Shown here: positions 17,610 to 26,983 of the stretch, in pieces
How positions within the stretch are numbered: the first letter of the stretch is position 1
Layout of the letters: each line of letters opens with the position of its first letter
Source of the DNA: SZUA-547 sp963669315
GTDB lineage: Bacteria; Pseudomonadota; Alphaproteobacteria; Rhodobacterales; Rhodobacteraceae
NCBI GenBank assembly: GCA_963669315.1
Contig: OY770021.1
Coordinates: 3,286,001 to 3,350,000 of the forward strand
Direction of reading: 5' to 3'
DNA length: 64,000 nt
Notes under the pieces: generated by a model
Seen by the model: only the letters and a program-made list of their open reading frames with translations
Databases searched by the model: none
Told to the model about the DNA's origin: nothing
Position numbers and translations under genes: made by a program

Positions 17610-19385
17610 ATGGATCTTCAAACTCTTACATACATCGTTGTGGGCGCCTCCTTTGCGCTTTACATCGGTATCGCCTTCTGGGCCCGTGCGGGCACCACAG
17701 GTGAGTTCTACGCCGCCGGTCGCGGCGTTCACCCGGTCGCCAACGGCATGGCCACGGCGGCTGACTGGATGTCGGCGGCCTCGTTCATTTCGATGGCCGG
17801 CCTGATCGCGTTCCGCGGCTACGACGCCTCGGTCTTCCTGATGGGCTGGACCGGCGGTTACGTGCTGCTGGCGCTGCTGCTTGCGCCGTATCTGCGCAAG
17901 TTCGGCAAGTTCACGGTGCCTGAGTTCATCGGCGACCGGTTCTATTCCAGCACCGCGCGCATCGTGGCCGTCATCTGCCTGATCGTCGCGTCGATCACCT
18001 ACGTGATCGGCCAGATGAAGGGCGTTGGCGTCGCGTTCTCGCGCTTCCTGGAGGTTGACGCAAGCACCGGTCTGCTGATCGGCACCGGCATCGTGTTCCT
18101 CTATGCGGTGCAGGGCGGCATGAAGGGCATCACCTACACGCAGATCGCCCAGTATTGCGTGCTGATCTTCGCCTACACGGTTCCGGCGATCTTCATCTCG
18201 CTTGAGCTGACAGGCAACATCCTGCCTCAGCTGGGTCTCTTTGGCGATCACGTCGCCAGCGGCACGCCGCTTCTGGCCAAGCTGGACGCGACCGTTCAGG
18301 AGCTTGGTTTCACCCAGTACACGGCGCAATCAGGGGGCACGCTGAATATCGTCCTCTATACGCTGTCGCTGATGATCGGCACTGCGGGTCTGCCGCACGT
18401 CATCATGCGTTTCTTCACCGTGCCTAAGGTGAAAGACGCGCGCTGGTCCGCTGGTTGGGCGCTGGTCTTCATCGCTCTGCTCTACACCACGGCGCCTGGC
18501 GTCGGCGCGATGGCTCGCCTAAACCTGACCGATACGATCTGGCCGAGTGGCCCTCAGGCTGAGGCTCTGGCCTATGACGAGCGTCCCGACTGGTTCAAGA
18601 ACTGGGAGGTCACCGGCCTTCTGACGTTCGAGGACAAGAATGGCGATGGCCGCATCCAGTACTACAACGACAAGTCCAAGAGCGAAGAGTTCAACGCTGC
18701 GGCGACCGCCGCTGGTTGGGCCGGCAACGAGCTCAAGGTCGACCGGGACATCATGGTTCTGGCCAATCCTGAGATCGCGAAACTGCCGAACTGGGTTATC
18801 GCTCTGGTGGCTGCGGGCGGTCTTGCGGCTGCGCTCTCCACCGCTGCAGGCTTGTTGATGGCCATCTCTTCATCGGTCTCGCATGACCTTCTGAAGGGTA
18901 CGTTGATGCCGGATCTGACCGAGAAGCAAGAGCTTCTGGCGGCCCGGATATCCATGGCCGTGGCGATCTCGATCGCCGCATGGCTGGGTCTGAATCCGCC
19001 AGGCTTCGCGGCGCAAGTTGTCGCCTTGGCCTTCGGTCTGGCCGCCTCGTCGATCTTCCCGGCGCTGATGATGGGAATCTTCTCTACGAAGATCAACGAC
19101 AAGGGCGCGATCGCCGGCATGCTGGCCGGTCTGCTCGCCACCCTTCTCTACATCTTCACCTTCAAGGGTTGGTTCTTCGTCCCCGGCACGAACATGCTGG
19201 ACAACACCACCGCGAACCACTTCCTGGGCATTGCGCCTGAGGCGTTCGGCGCGGTCGGCGCGGCGATCAACTTCGGTGTCGCCTACATGGTGTCCGGCGC
19301 GACCTCAGCGGTTCCGGAGAACATCCGGCACCTGGTCGAAGACATCCGCGTCCCTAAAGGGGCCGGGGCTGCGGTCGATCACTAA
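17610..19385 (+). CDS. VC_2705-family cation:acetate-type symporter
   Basis: A 591-residue SSS-family transporter with about 13 membrane helices, resembling ActP. It begins YIVVGASFALYIGIAFWARA and carries the conserved EFYAAGRGVHPVANGMA and ADWMSAASFIS segments of this family. An extra soluble insertion around residues 325-375 includes an EF-hand-like DKNGDGRIQYY loop. It is expected to import acetate or other short carboxylates with Na+ or H+. It is paired with DUF4212 and followed by two hairpins, the second a good terminator. Neighbouring ScfR-like and CrbS-like regulators fit acetate metabolism. Confidence 0.9.
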   Translation: MDLQTLTYIVVGASFALYIGIAFWARAGTTGEFYAAGRGVHPVANGMATAADWMSAASFISMAGLIAFRGYDASVFLMGWTGGYVLLALLLAPYLRKFGKFTVPEFIGDRFYSSTARIVAVICLIVASITYVIGQMKGVGVAFSRFLEVDASTGLLIGTGIVFLYAVQGGMKGITYTQIAQYCVLIFAYTVPAIFISLELTGNILPQLGLFGDHVASGTPLLAKLDATVQELGFTQYTAQSGGTLNIVLYTLSLMIGTAGLPHVIMRFFTVPKVKDARWSAGWALVFIALLYTTAPGVGAMARLNLTDTIWPSGPQAEALAYDERPDWFKNWEVTGLLTFEDKNGDGRIQYYNDKSKSEEFNAAATAAGWAGNELKVDRDIMVLANPEIAKLPNWVIALVAAGGLAAALSTAAGLLMAISSSVSHDLLKGTLMPDLTEKQELLAARISMAVAISIAAWLGLNPPGFAAQVVALAFGLAASSIFPALMMGIFSTKINDKGAIAGMLAGLLATLLYIFTFKGWFFVPGTNMLDNTTANHFLGIAPEAFGAVGAAINFGVAYMVSGATSAVPENIRHLVEDIRVPKGAGAAVDH

Positions 19386-19392
19386 CTGAACT

Positions 19393-19426
19393 GGCTTCGC
19401 CCGGGCGCGACGACCCGGGCGAGGCC
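19393..19426 (+). other. GC-rich hairpin after the symporter gene
   Basis: Arms GGCTTCGCCCGGG and CCCGGGCGAGGCC pair over 13 bp with one G-U, around an 8-nt loop. No T-run follows, so it is more likely an mRNA 3' stabiliser or the first part of a double terminator. Confidence 0.6.
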
Positions 19427-19430
19427 CCTT

Positions 19431-19479
19431 GAGCCGCTGGGCGCTTCCCCCCTCCATCACGCCCGGCGGCTCTTTTTTT
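19431..19479 (+). terminator. Rho-independent terminator of symporter operon
   Basis: Stem arms GAGCCGCTGGGCG (19431-19443) and CGCCCGGCGGCTC (19460-19472) pair over 13 bp with one wobble, followed directly by seven T. It separates the symporter from the downstream DUF294 gene and shows that the latter starts after it. Confidence 0.85.
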
Positions 19480-19539
19480 CCCGTCCTGCGGACTGGCGCT
19501 AAGTTAGGTCCGCTCTTCCTCGCAGAAAGCGCCGAGGCC

Positions 19540-21378
19540 ATGGACACGAATAAGATTAAATCCTTTCTCAGCTCGCGGCATCCGTTCGACGCGTTGACCG
19601 ACGCCGAGCTTGAACATGTCGCATCTCGCACAACTCGCCGGAAGATGACCAAGGGAGAAGCCTTGGTGGAATTCGGTCATATGGTACCCGGCCTCTTCGT
19701 AGTCGAGACAGGCTATGTAGAGATCACGTCGCCAGAAAATGTTCTGATTTCGGTTATCCATATCGGTGACGCGTTCGGCGAGCGCGGCCTGCTGCGCGAC
19801 GGGCGCGCGCCTGTCACGGCGACCTGTCAGGAAGATGGATCGGTTCTGCTGCTGCCGCAGACCGAGTTTCACCGTCTGGTGCAGGAGTCCCGACCTTTCG
19901 CGGAATTCTTCGACCGGCGGCTGAGCCGGGCGGCCGACAAGGGCAGGGCGCGCCGAACCGCGGTTGATCTGACGACAACCAGGCTGGCCGACATCATGAC
20001 GCCCGACCCGATCACCGTGGCGGCTGACGAAACCGTTGAGAACGCCGCTCGGACCATGCGCGACAAGAATATCTCATGCCTGCTTGTCGCGAAGGACGGC
20101 GCGCTTCAGGGCATCGTCACGACAAGCGATCTGACCAGCCGGATTCTGGCGGAAGGCCGGTTCGGCGACGTTCCGGTGCGTGAGGCGATGACGCCCGATC
20201 CGAAATCGTTGAGCCCGGAGGCTGTCGGCTTCGACGCGTTCGTGTGCATGGTCGAACATGATATCGGCCATTTCCCTGTGGTTGACGATGGCGCGTTGGT
20301 CGGCATCGTCACACGGACGCAGCTATTGAAGCGGCAGGACGTCTCGGCCGCCGCGATGATGCGCGAGATCGCGCGCGAAAGCGATATCGACGCGATGGCC
20401 AAAACGGTGAAAGGGATACCGCAATTGTTGGCCCGACTCGTCGGCGGAGGCGCAGAACACTATGTCGTCACCCGCCTCATCACCGATGTGGCCGACGCGT
20501 GCACGCGACGGCTGCTGGTGCTTGCGGAACAGAAACTCGGCCCGCCGCCGGTCCCGTATCTTTGGCTTGCGTGCGGCAGCCAGGGGCGGCGGGAGCAGAC
20601 CGGCGTTTCGGACCAGGACAATTGCCTGATCCTTGATGACACCGCTACGGGGGCCGACGACGCATATTTCGCCGAGTTGGCGAGGTTCGTCTCTGACGGG
20701 CTGGACGCTTGCGGGTACTATTATTGCCCCGGCGAGATGATGGCGACGAACCCGCGCTGGCGGCGGAAACTGTCGGTCTGGCGCGAGTATTTCGCAGGCT
20801 GGATCCGCACGCCCGATCCGATGGCGCAGATGCTGGCCTCGGTCATGTTCGATCTGCGCCCGATCAGCGGTGATACGCGCCTGTTTGAAGGGCTGCACGC
20901 CGAGACGCTGGCGAATGCGCGCGGCAACTCGATCTTCGTCGCGCATATGGTCTCCAATTCGTTGAAGCATCAGCCGCCTCTGAGCCTGTTTCGAGGCGTC
21001 GCGCTGATCCGATCCGGCGAACACAAAGACAAGGTCGATATGAAGCTGAGCGGCGTCGTGCCGGTGGTCGATCTTGGCCGCATCTATGCGCTGATGGGCG
21101 AGATTGAGGAGGTCGGGACCCATGCGCGGCTGGTGGCGGCGCGTGAGAAGAGCGTGATCAGCTCTGGCGGCGGATCTGATCTGATCGACGCCTACAATGT
21201 TATCGCTGAAGCGCGATTGCGGCATCAGATGCGTCAGATTCGAGAGGGAGACGCGCCGGATAACTTCCTTGCGCCGTCATCGCTGTCTGATCTGGCGCGC
21301 GAGCATATGCGTGACGCATTCGCTGTTGTGAAATCAATGCAGGCGGCGCTGGGGCAGGGGCGACAGTCAGTGCTCTAA
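19540..21378 (+). CDS. cNMP-binding/CBS/DUF294 putative nucleotidyltransferase
   Basis: A 612-residue cytoplasmic protein in three parts: a cyclic-nucleotide-binding fold (residues about 20-130, FGERGLLRDGRAPVT), two CBS domains (about 150-270, starting LADIMTPDPITV and VREAMTPDPKSL), and a DUF294 nucleotidyltransferase-like domain with GSQGRREQTGVSDQDN near 350 plus its C-terminal partner domain. It resembles GlnD-like enzymes in the nucleotidyltransferase core; the target is unknown. Such genes regularly sit with VC_2705 symporters, where a regulatory role is assumed. ATG 19540 is chosen because upstream in-frame codons run through the terminator. Confidence 0.88.
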   Translation: MDTNKIKSFLSSRHPFDALTDAELEHVASRTTRRKMTKGEALVEFGHMVPGLFVVETGYVEITSPENVLISVIHIGDAFGERGLLRDGRAPVTATCQEDGSVLLLPQTEFHRLVQESRPFAEFFDRRLSRAADKGRARRTAVDLTTTRLADIMTPDPITVAADETVENAARTMRDKNISCLLVAKDGALQGIVTTSDLTSRILAEGRFGDVPVREAMTPDPKSLSPEAVGFDAFVCMVEHDIGHFPVVDDGALVGIVTRTQLLKRQDVSAAAMMREIARESDIDAMAKTVKGIPQLLARLVGGGAEHYVVTRLITDVADACTRRLLVLAEQKLGPPPVPYLWLACGSQGRREQTGVSDQDNCLILDDTATGADDAYFAELARFVSDGLDACGYYYCPGEMMATNPRWRRKLSVWREYFAGWIRTPDPMAQMLASVMFDLRPISGDTRLFEGLHAETLANARGNSIFVAHMVSNSLKHQPPLSLFRGVALIRSGEHKDKVDMKLSGVVPVVDLGRIYALMGEIEEVGTHARLVAAREKSVISSGGGSDLIDAYNVIAEARLRHQMRQIREGDAPDNFLAPSSLSDLAREHMRDAFAVVKSMQAALGQGRQSVL

Positions 21379-21490
21379 ACAATTCCTGCGCAGGCCCGTA
21401 TGGTCAGCGCTGACGACCGTTCGCCAGACAAAGCGGCCTGAGAATCCGCGGATGGCGAAATTGAAGACTTAGCGGCGGGGAGGTCGCGCC

Positions 21491-21997
21491 ATGTTGTTCA
21501 TGCTGATCGCGACATTTGCGGCGGGAGTCGTCGGGGCGGGGGTCGCTCTGATGGGGCCGCGCCTGTTCGGCAAACGCGCGCCGCGGCATCTGCCGCCGCT
21601 GGCCGCCGGCGTCGCCATGTTCGCCTTTATGCTCTGGAACGAATACTCGTGGTTCGACCGCTCGGTGAACGCGCTGCCCGGCGACGTCAAAATCGCATGG
21701 GCCGACGAGCATTCCAGCGCACTGCAACCCTGGACCCTGATTCAACCACGGATCAATCGTTTCGCTGCGATCGACATGGGCGCGGCGCGGCGCAATCCCG
21801 GTTTCCCAGATCAGATCATGGCCGAGGTTCTGCTGGTCTCACGATTCGATGACACCGCGTCGCGAATGCAGGTATTCGATTGCGAAGGGCGACGCCGCGC
21901 GGACGCGCCCGAGGGCGATGCGGCGGCGGATTGGAGTCCGGACTGGGTAGAGGTCGGCGACGACGACCCGCTGTTGATGGCGGCTTGTGGAGGCTGA
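21491..21997 (+). CDS. Membrane-anchored hypothetical protein
   Basis: 168 residues: two hydrophobic segments at the N terminus (about 1-24 and 36-50), then a soluble domain with many acidic residues and an isolated Cys in MQVFDCEGRRR. No family recognised with certainty. It lies between the DUF294 gene and a receiver gene, whose ribosome site (AAAGGAGG) begins just after its stop. Such a protein recurs in this type of cluster by my recollection, but I cannot name its role. Confidence 0.72.
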   Translation: MLFMLIATFAAGVVGAGVALMGPRLFGKRAPRHLPPLAAGVAMFAFMLWNEYSWFDRSVNALPGDVKIAWADEHSSALQPWTLIQPRINRFAAIDMGAARRNPGFPDQIMAEVLLVSRFDDTASRMQVFDCEGRRRADAPEGDAAADWSPDWVEVGDDDPLLMAACGG

Positions 21998-22016
21998 GGA
22001 CGAAAGGAGGCGATCG

Positions 22017-22394
22017 ATGGCGAAATCGGTTCTTATCGCGGATGACGAGGCGAACATCTCGTTGGCGATCCAGTTTCTGATGAAGCGCGCGGGATATGAC
22101 GTTCGGGTCGCCGCTGACGGCGAAGAGGCGCTGGATGCAGTCAGGGACTCGCCCCCCGACCTGATCGTTCTGGATGTGATGATGCCCAAGCGGGACGGCT
22201 ATGACGTGTGCCAGTCCATCCGCAGCGATCCCGATCTTTCCGACATTAAAATCGTGATGGTCAGCGCCAAGGGCGGGCCAATCGAGGTGGAGAAGGGCAA
22301 GGCGCTGGGGGCGGACGACTATCTGGTCAAGCCGTTCTCGACGCAGGAGTTGGCGGATCGCGTGGCCCAGTTGCTCTCTGACGACGCGGCCTGA
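22017..22394 (+). CDS. Stand-alone CheY-like receiver
   Basis: 125-residue receiver with acidic pair Asp9/Asp10 (LIADDEA), phosphoacceptor Asp53 (VLDVMMPK), SAK and LVKPFS motifs, and no output domain. The start at ATG 22017 follows AAAGGAGG, one of the strongest ribosome sites in the window. It is similar in build to the receiver at 14955-15338, so this cluster has two single-domain receivers for one obvious kinase. The next gene starts 2 bp after its stop. Confidence 0.9.
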   Translation: MAKSVLIADDEANISLAIQFLMKRAGYDVRVAADGEEALDAVRDSPPDLIVLDVMMPKRDGYDVCQSIRSDPDLSDIKIVMVSAKGGPIEVEKGKALGADDYLVKPFSTQELADRVAQLLSDDAA

Positions 22395-22396
22395 TC

Positions 22397-24541
22397 ATGT
22401 TTGAGGACTGGAGCCTCAGGCGGCGTGTCTTTCTGTTCTTCGCGTTGATCGCTTGCGGCGCTGCAATCGCCATCGGCGCTGGCATGTGGTTCGCAGCGGC
22501 GCGGATTGGAGAGGGCGCCGGCCCCCCGCTGGTGCTTTTTGGCGGCGGGGCGGGTTTCGCAATCGTGCTGCTGACCATGTGGGTCTGGAGGATGTTCGAC
22601 GAAAACGTCGCGATCCCGATTCAGGCCCTTGGCAGGCAGTTGGAGACTCAGGCCCACTCTGTCGCGGACGCGGACAAGCTGGTAACAAGGCGCGCGAAAT
22701 ATTTGGGACCGCTCGCCGGCGGCGCGGAAGATATCGCGAACGCTCTGTCCCGCGCCAGAGAAGAGGTGGAGGATGAGGTCGAGCGCGCGGTCGCCGAGGC
22801 GGATCGCAAGAAGGCGCAGCTTGAGGCGGTGTTGCGGGATCTTAAAAGCGGCATCCTGATCTGCACGCTGGATCATCGCATCCTTCTCTACAATCTGGAG
22901 GCCCTTAAGCTGCTGCATGTGTCGGGCGAGTTGGGGCTGGGCCGCAGATTCACATCGCTCGTTACGGAACAGCCGATGCTTCACGCTCTCGAACGGCTGA
23001 TGAACAGGTTCAAAACCCGCCGATATAAGACCCACCGCGATGGCTTGGGCGTGGGTGTCGTGTGCGCTACGCGGGATGACGGTCGGACGCTGCAGGGAAG
23101 GGTCAGCTTGGTGCTGGACGCCGCCGAAACCGCGGTTGAAGGCTATGTCGTGACTCTCGACGATGTCACGAAAACCATTGCGGCGCATACGGCGCGCGAC
23201 CATCTATTGTCAGATGCACTGGATGGCGTGAGGCGACCTGTCGCCAATTTGCGCGCGTCGGTCGAGATGATGGCGCAACTCACAGCGGATGATGGCGATG
23301 CGCGAGAGATGTTCGAGAAAGTTCTGGCGGACGAGTCCTTAACTTTGTCGAGGCGGATTGAGGCGTTGGCCGCGCGTCAAAGAGAATTGCGCGTCGGTGG
23401 TTTTCCGATGGAGGATGCGTACTCCTCAACGCTGTTCACCTGCGTGCAAGAGCGGCTGCGCGACGATGCCGCCGTTAAGCTCGAGCCAGAGGGGCCGCCA
23501 TGTTGGGTGCATTGCGAAAGCCTGACGGTGGTGGAGCTGCTGGCTGGCGCGGCGGCGCTGGTCGCTTCCTTGGCGGAGGAAACGGATGGCGCGGCCCCCT
23601 GGCTGAGTATGAGAGCCGGCGCCACCGATGCGCGCGTCTATTTCGATCTGCTTTGGTCCGGACAGCCTTTGCCGATGTCGCGGATCGAAAACTGGCTGGA
23701 TGAGCCTTTGGCCGACAGCCTCGGCGGCCTGACCGCGAGGGATGTGCTGGCCCGGCACCGCACAGAGTTCTGGTCGGATCATGAACAGGATGGCCGTGCG
23801 CGGCTGCGTCTACCGTTGTCGCTGGCGGTCGAGGATCATGAGGGCGCCCCGGCCATGCCTCTGCCGGCGCGGCCCGAGTTCTATGACTTCGATCTTCTGG
23901 GGGCGGAGACTCCCTCAGATCTGGCTGACACGCCTCTAAAAGAGCTGACATTCGTAGTTTTCGACACCGAGACCACCGGGCTCGACCCGTCAGGCGGTGA
24001 TGAAATCGTGCAGATCGCCGGGCTTCGGGCGGTCAATGGGCGGATCATGCGTGGCGAGGTGTTTGACGAGCTGGTCAATCCCGGCCGACGCATTCCCGCT
24101 GCATCGACTCGGGTGCATCGCATCACCGATCAGATGGTCGCCAAGGAGGATCGGATAGAGCAGGTCCTGCCTCGTTTTCACAACTACGCCGCGGATTCAG
24201 TGCTGATCGCGCACAATGCGGCATTCGACATGAAGTTCTTGCGTCTGAAAGAGTCGCGTTGCGGACTGCGCTTCGAAAACCCGGTGCTCGATACCGTTCT
24301 TCTGTCCGCGTTTCTGTTCGATCAGATAGGCGAACATACGCTGGATGCTTTGGCCGAACGATTCGGAATTCGCATCCCCGAAGACGAGAGGCACACGGCG
24401 CTGGGCGACTCTCTGGCGACCGGGCAGGCGTTTTTGCATATGCTGGATCCGCTGACGGCGCGGGGAATTGAAACGCTGGGTCAGGCGCAGGACGCGTCCG
24501 CCAAAATGTCGGCGATCCGGCGGCGTCAGGCGCAGTATTAG
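22397..24541 (+). CDS. Membrane sensor region fused to DEDDh 3'-5' exonuclease (DnaQ-like)
   Basis: 714 residues. Two N-terminal membrane helices (about 12-33 and 46-66), a HAMP/coiled-coil-like linker, a PAS-like segment (about 160-270), a degenerate kinase-like middle, and a C-terminal DnaQ-type exonuclease. All exonuclease motifs are visible: FDTETTGLD, then AHNAAFDMKFL, then the His and Asp of HTALGDSLATG. The enzyme would cut single-stranded DNA or RNA 3' ends at the membrane. Fusions of this type are known next to CrbS-like symporter systems, but why a nuclease belongs there is unclear. It is probably co-transcribed with the receiver 2 bp upstream. Confidence 0.85.
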   Translation: MFEDWSLRRRVFLFFALIACGAAIAIGAGMWFAAARIGEGAGPPLVLFGGGAGFAIVLLTMWVWRMFDENVAIPIQALGRQLETQAHSVADADKLVTRRAKYLGPLAGGAEDIANALSRAREEVEDEVERAVAEADRKKAQLEAVLRDLKSGILICTLDHRILLYNLEALKLLHVSGELGLGRRFTSLVTEQPMLHALERLMNRFKTRRYKTHRDGLGVGVVCATRDDGRTLQGRVSLVLDAAETAVEGYVVTLDDVTKTIAAHTARDHLLSDALDGVRRPVANLRASVEMMAQLTADDGDAREMFEKVLADESLTLSRRIEALAARQRELRVGGFPMEDAYSSTLFTCVQERLRDDAAVKLEPEGPPCWVHCESLTVVELLAGAAALVASLAEETDGAAPWLSMRAGATDARVYFDLLWSGQPLPMSRIENWLDEPLADSLGGLTARDVLARHRTEFWSDHEQDGRARLRLPLSLAVEDHEGAPAMPLPARPEFYDFDLLGAETPSDLADTPLKELTFVVFDTETTGLDPSGGDEIVQIAGLRAVNGRIMRGEVFDELVNPGRRIPAASTRVHRITDQMVAKEDRIEQVLPRFHNYAADSVLIAHNAAFDMKFLRLKESRCGLRFENPVLDTVLLSAFLFDQIGEHTLDALAERFGIRIPEDERHTALGDSLATGQAFLHMLDPLTARGIETLGQAQDASAKMSAIRRRQAQY

Positions 24542-24704
24542 CCTAGTATTAAAGGGCGAAACGGAATCCTGGAAAAAGCCTGAGGCGATTCGCAGAAGCG
24601 GTTTCACTCGGCAAAATTGTGAAACGTCTGGGCGCTCCGTCTGGGTCGTAATTCTAGCACCTCAAGAAAAGTTCATCTTTGACCGCAACAAGTTCTGGCA
24701 AAAT

Positions 24705-24734
24705 TTGACGCCAATTGTGAAATTCTGGTATCTT
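24705..24734 (+). promoter_or_regulatory. Candidate sigma-70-type promoter of the Tad-like operon
   Basis: TTGACG at 24705-24710 and TATCTT at 24729-24734 with an 18-bp spacer, 27 bp upstream of the first tad-like ATG, inside the 220-bp gap after the exonuclease gene. The gap is AT-rich around this point. The call is by eye only. Confidence 0.45.
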
Positions 24735-24761
24735 GAATCCAGTTTTGTAGGGAGTTGGGGC

Positions 24762-26474
24762 ATGATTAAACGCTCACGTTCATCTCATCGGTCCATGATC
24801 AGGGCGGTGAGCGCCGCAAGGCTGACTCTATCCAGATTCATCAAAGACACGACCGGCGCGATTGTTCTGCAGACGCTCGTGTTCTTCCTGTTCGTGATGG
24901 GTGTCGCCGGTCTGGTGATCGATGTTGGCCGTATTTACGTGGTCAACACCTCGGCCCAATCCTATGTCGATCAACTCGCGCTTGCTGCTGCGACGGAACT
25001 CGACGGCAAATCGGGCGCGAGGCAGCGCGCGCGTCTCGCGGCCTTTGGTAAATCGGTCGATGAGGACGAGCACACCGATAACACTCTTAAAAAGATGATA
25101 CCGTTTGCCGACACTTCGGACTTGTTCGGGGTGAAAGAGCTGATTTTCATCAAAGAGCTTTTTCCGGATTCGGGGTTTCAGTACAAAGTCGACGACCTTC
25201 TTGGCGCCAGCAATTCGAACATTGCGACGACAGACGCTGAGGCCGAGTATGTCATAGTCATCGCCGAACCTTCGGGAATTGCGACCACGCTGCTTAGCAT
25301 CGCTCGGTTAGGATCGAGTTCCGATGACGCAGTGCCAGGCACCCTGATCACCTCTGCGGTCGCCGTCGCCGGGCTGGAGGATGGCGGCATTTGCGAGACG
25401 CCGATGTTCATGTTCTGCAACCCGCGTGAGCCGAGCGAGCTCTCTTCGATTGGCAGCATCACGGGTCGGCAAATGATCCTCAAAAATCATGGCAAGAAGG
25501 TCGGTGGCGCTGACACCAGTTGGGCGCCGGGCAACTATGGCACGATTGATTTGCCGGACGATGCTTTTGGCGCATGCCCGAACAGCAGCGGCAATGCAGC
25601 TTCGCGGCAGCGCTGTCTGCTAGGGATCAATTCGCTGCAGAAATCCTGCACCACAACCACCGTCGATATGGATCCGGGGCAATCGATCAGCATCCATACC
25701 GGGCTGAATCTGCGGTTCGGCATGTTTGACTCGCAGACGGAAAGCTTTCGAGACGATGCGAACTTCTCCCCTGACGTCAATGTCATCAAGGGGGCGGAAT
25801 ACACGCCGAAAAACAACGACAACAAACCTTGCTACAATGACCAATACACCGATTGGACGGAATCCGCCTATCTTCCGCGCTCGCCATGCCTTGCGGCCGG
25901 CAACTGCGCCTCTCACGCCAGTGGAATGGGGTATGCGCGGATAAGTCCGCCGATTTCCGTTGAGACGCCCAGCGCCTTGTCGACCTACTGGGGGACGAAC
26001 CACAGCGACCACAGCACGTTCGCAGCTGCGGAAACGGACGCCAGCAATAACTACAACAACACGTTCTTTCCGGATGTGATCGGGCTTGGCCTGGACACCC
26101 GCTACGAGATGTATCTGTACGAGACGTATGGCGCCGATTCTCTTGGAAATGACTTCCTTTCCGATGTCGGCGCCACCTCGGGGGTGCAGGAAGTCGGCGA
26201 TCCGAACAGCGGCACGCCGACTTGCACGTCCGCGCCAGGCTTGCCGAACAGGCGGGTGATGATCGTCGCCTCTGTCAATTGCACCGACGAGGGCGTCTCT
26301 GGCAACTCCAGCGGTGTGGAGGTGGATGAATATTTTTGGGCCTTCATGACTGAACCGGTGAAAGACAACTCCGATACGACAAGCGAAGACGATATTTATG
26401 TGGAGTTCATTCGACAGATCACCAACAAGGATGATCCGAAGATCATCCATGCCTATCCCTTGTTGCATCGGTGA
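24762..26474 (+). CDS. TadG-like pilus assembly/envelope protein
   Basis: 570 residues with one N-terminal membrane helix (about 33-55) within TTGAIVLQTLVFFLFVMGVAGLVIDVGR, the TadE/TadG arrangement in which a positively charged cytoplasmic start is followed by a single transmembrane segment and then a YVDQLALAAATELDG helix. The long exported part is rich in Asn, Asp, Ser and Cys. No clear VWA metal site was found. The ATG at 24762 with GGAG 11 bp upstream gives the family-type N terminus; the frame is open further back but those residues resemble no family. It is first of three pilin-like genes. Confidence 0.78.
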   Translation: MIKRSRSSHRSMIRAVSAARLTLSRFIKDTTGAIVLQTLVFFLFVMGVAGLVIDVGRIYVVNTSAQSYVDQLALAAATELDGKSGARQRARLAAFGKSVDEDEHTDNTLKKMIPFADTSDLFGVKELIFIKELFPDSGFQYKVDDLLGASNSNIATTDAEAEYVIVIAEPSGIATTLLSIARLGSSSDDAVPGTLITSAVAVAGLEDGGICETPMFMFCNPREPSELSSIGSITGRQMILKNHGKKVGGADTSWAPGNYGTIDLPDDAFGACPNSSGNAASRQRCLLGINSLQKSCTTTTVDMDPGQSISIHTGLNLRFGMFDSQTESFRDDANFSPDVNVIKGAEYTPKNNDNKPCYNDQYTDWTESAYLPRSPCLAAGNCASHASGMGYARISPPISVETPSALSTYWGTNHSDHSTFAAAETDASNNYNNTFFPDVIGLGLDTRYEMYLYETYGADSLGNDFLSDVGATSGVQEVGDPNSGTPTCTSAPGLPNRRVMIVASVNCTDEGVSGNSSGVEVDEYFWAFMTEPVKDNSDTTSEDDIYVEFIRQITNKDDPKIIHAYPLLHR

Positions 26475-26515
26475 ATTGTGTGCGTAGGCATGGACGACAG
26501 GCGGATGGTTGGCGT

Positions 26516-26980
26516 ATGGATCGAAAGCTGAGAAACCTTCTTCGAGACCCAAATGGAGGGCTGTCCATTGAACTGGTGATCGCCTTGCCATTGATCGCGG
26601 TCGCCCAGGCCCTCGCGTTCGATGTCGGTCGCGTCATCATCGATCAACATGCGCTTGAATCCGGCGTTCGGGATGCGGCGCGTTATCTCGCTCGCGCCCA
26701 GGTTGACGATTGCCCCGATGCAGGCACCGGTTATTGGAAAGTGTACCATAGGTTGGTTGCGACAGGCGTGCAGTCAGACATTGTTTCCAGCGACATTCAA
26801 TGCAACTTCAGGCCGTTGTTTGATGGATCAACGAGTGCGTTGAGGGTTGAATACACTCGGGTAGAGATTGTCGCGGAAATCAATGTCACGACGCCACTGA
26901 CCAGGTTCGCCGCCTGGGGAGCATGGGACGGCGGTATCACGATAGCTGCTTCCGATCAGGCGCGGTTTATTGGAGAGTAA
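26516..26980 (+). CDS. TadE-like pseudopilin protein
   Basis: 154 residues with the TadE-like N terminus: short charged segment, Gly-Gly then SIELVIALPLIAVAQALAFD as the membrane helix with the conserved Glu, followed by VIIDQHALESGVRDAARYLAR. Such proteins are minor components or assembly factors of Flp/Tad pili and sit in the inner membrane before processing. ATG 26516 is preferred over the upstream frame opening at 26471, which overlaps the tadG-like stop. The next gene starts 3 bp after its stop. Confidence 0.8.
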   Translation: MDRKLRNLLRDPNGGLSIELVIALPLIAVAQALAFDVGRVIIDQHALESGVRDAARYLARAQVDDCPDAGTGYWKVYHRLVATGVQSDIVSSDIQCNFRPLFDGSTSALRVEYTRVEIVAEINVTTPLTRFAAWGAWDGGITIAASDQARFIGE

Positions 26981-26983
26981 GAC

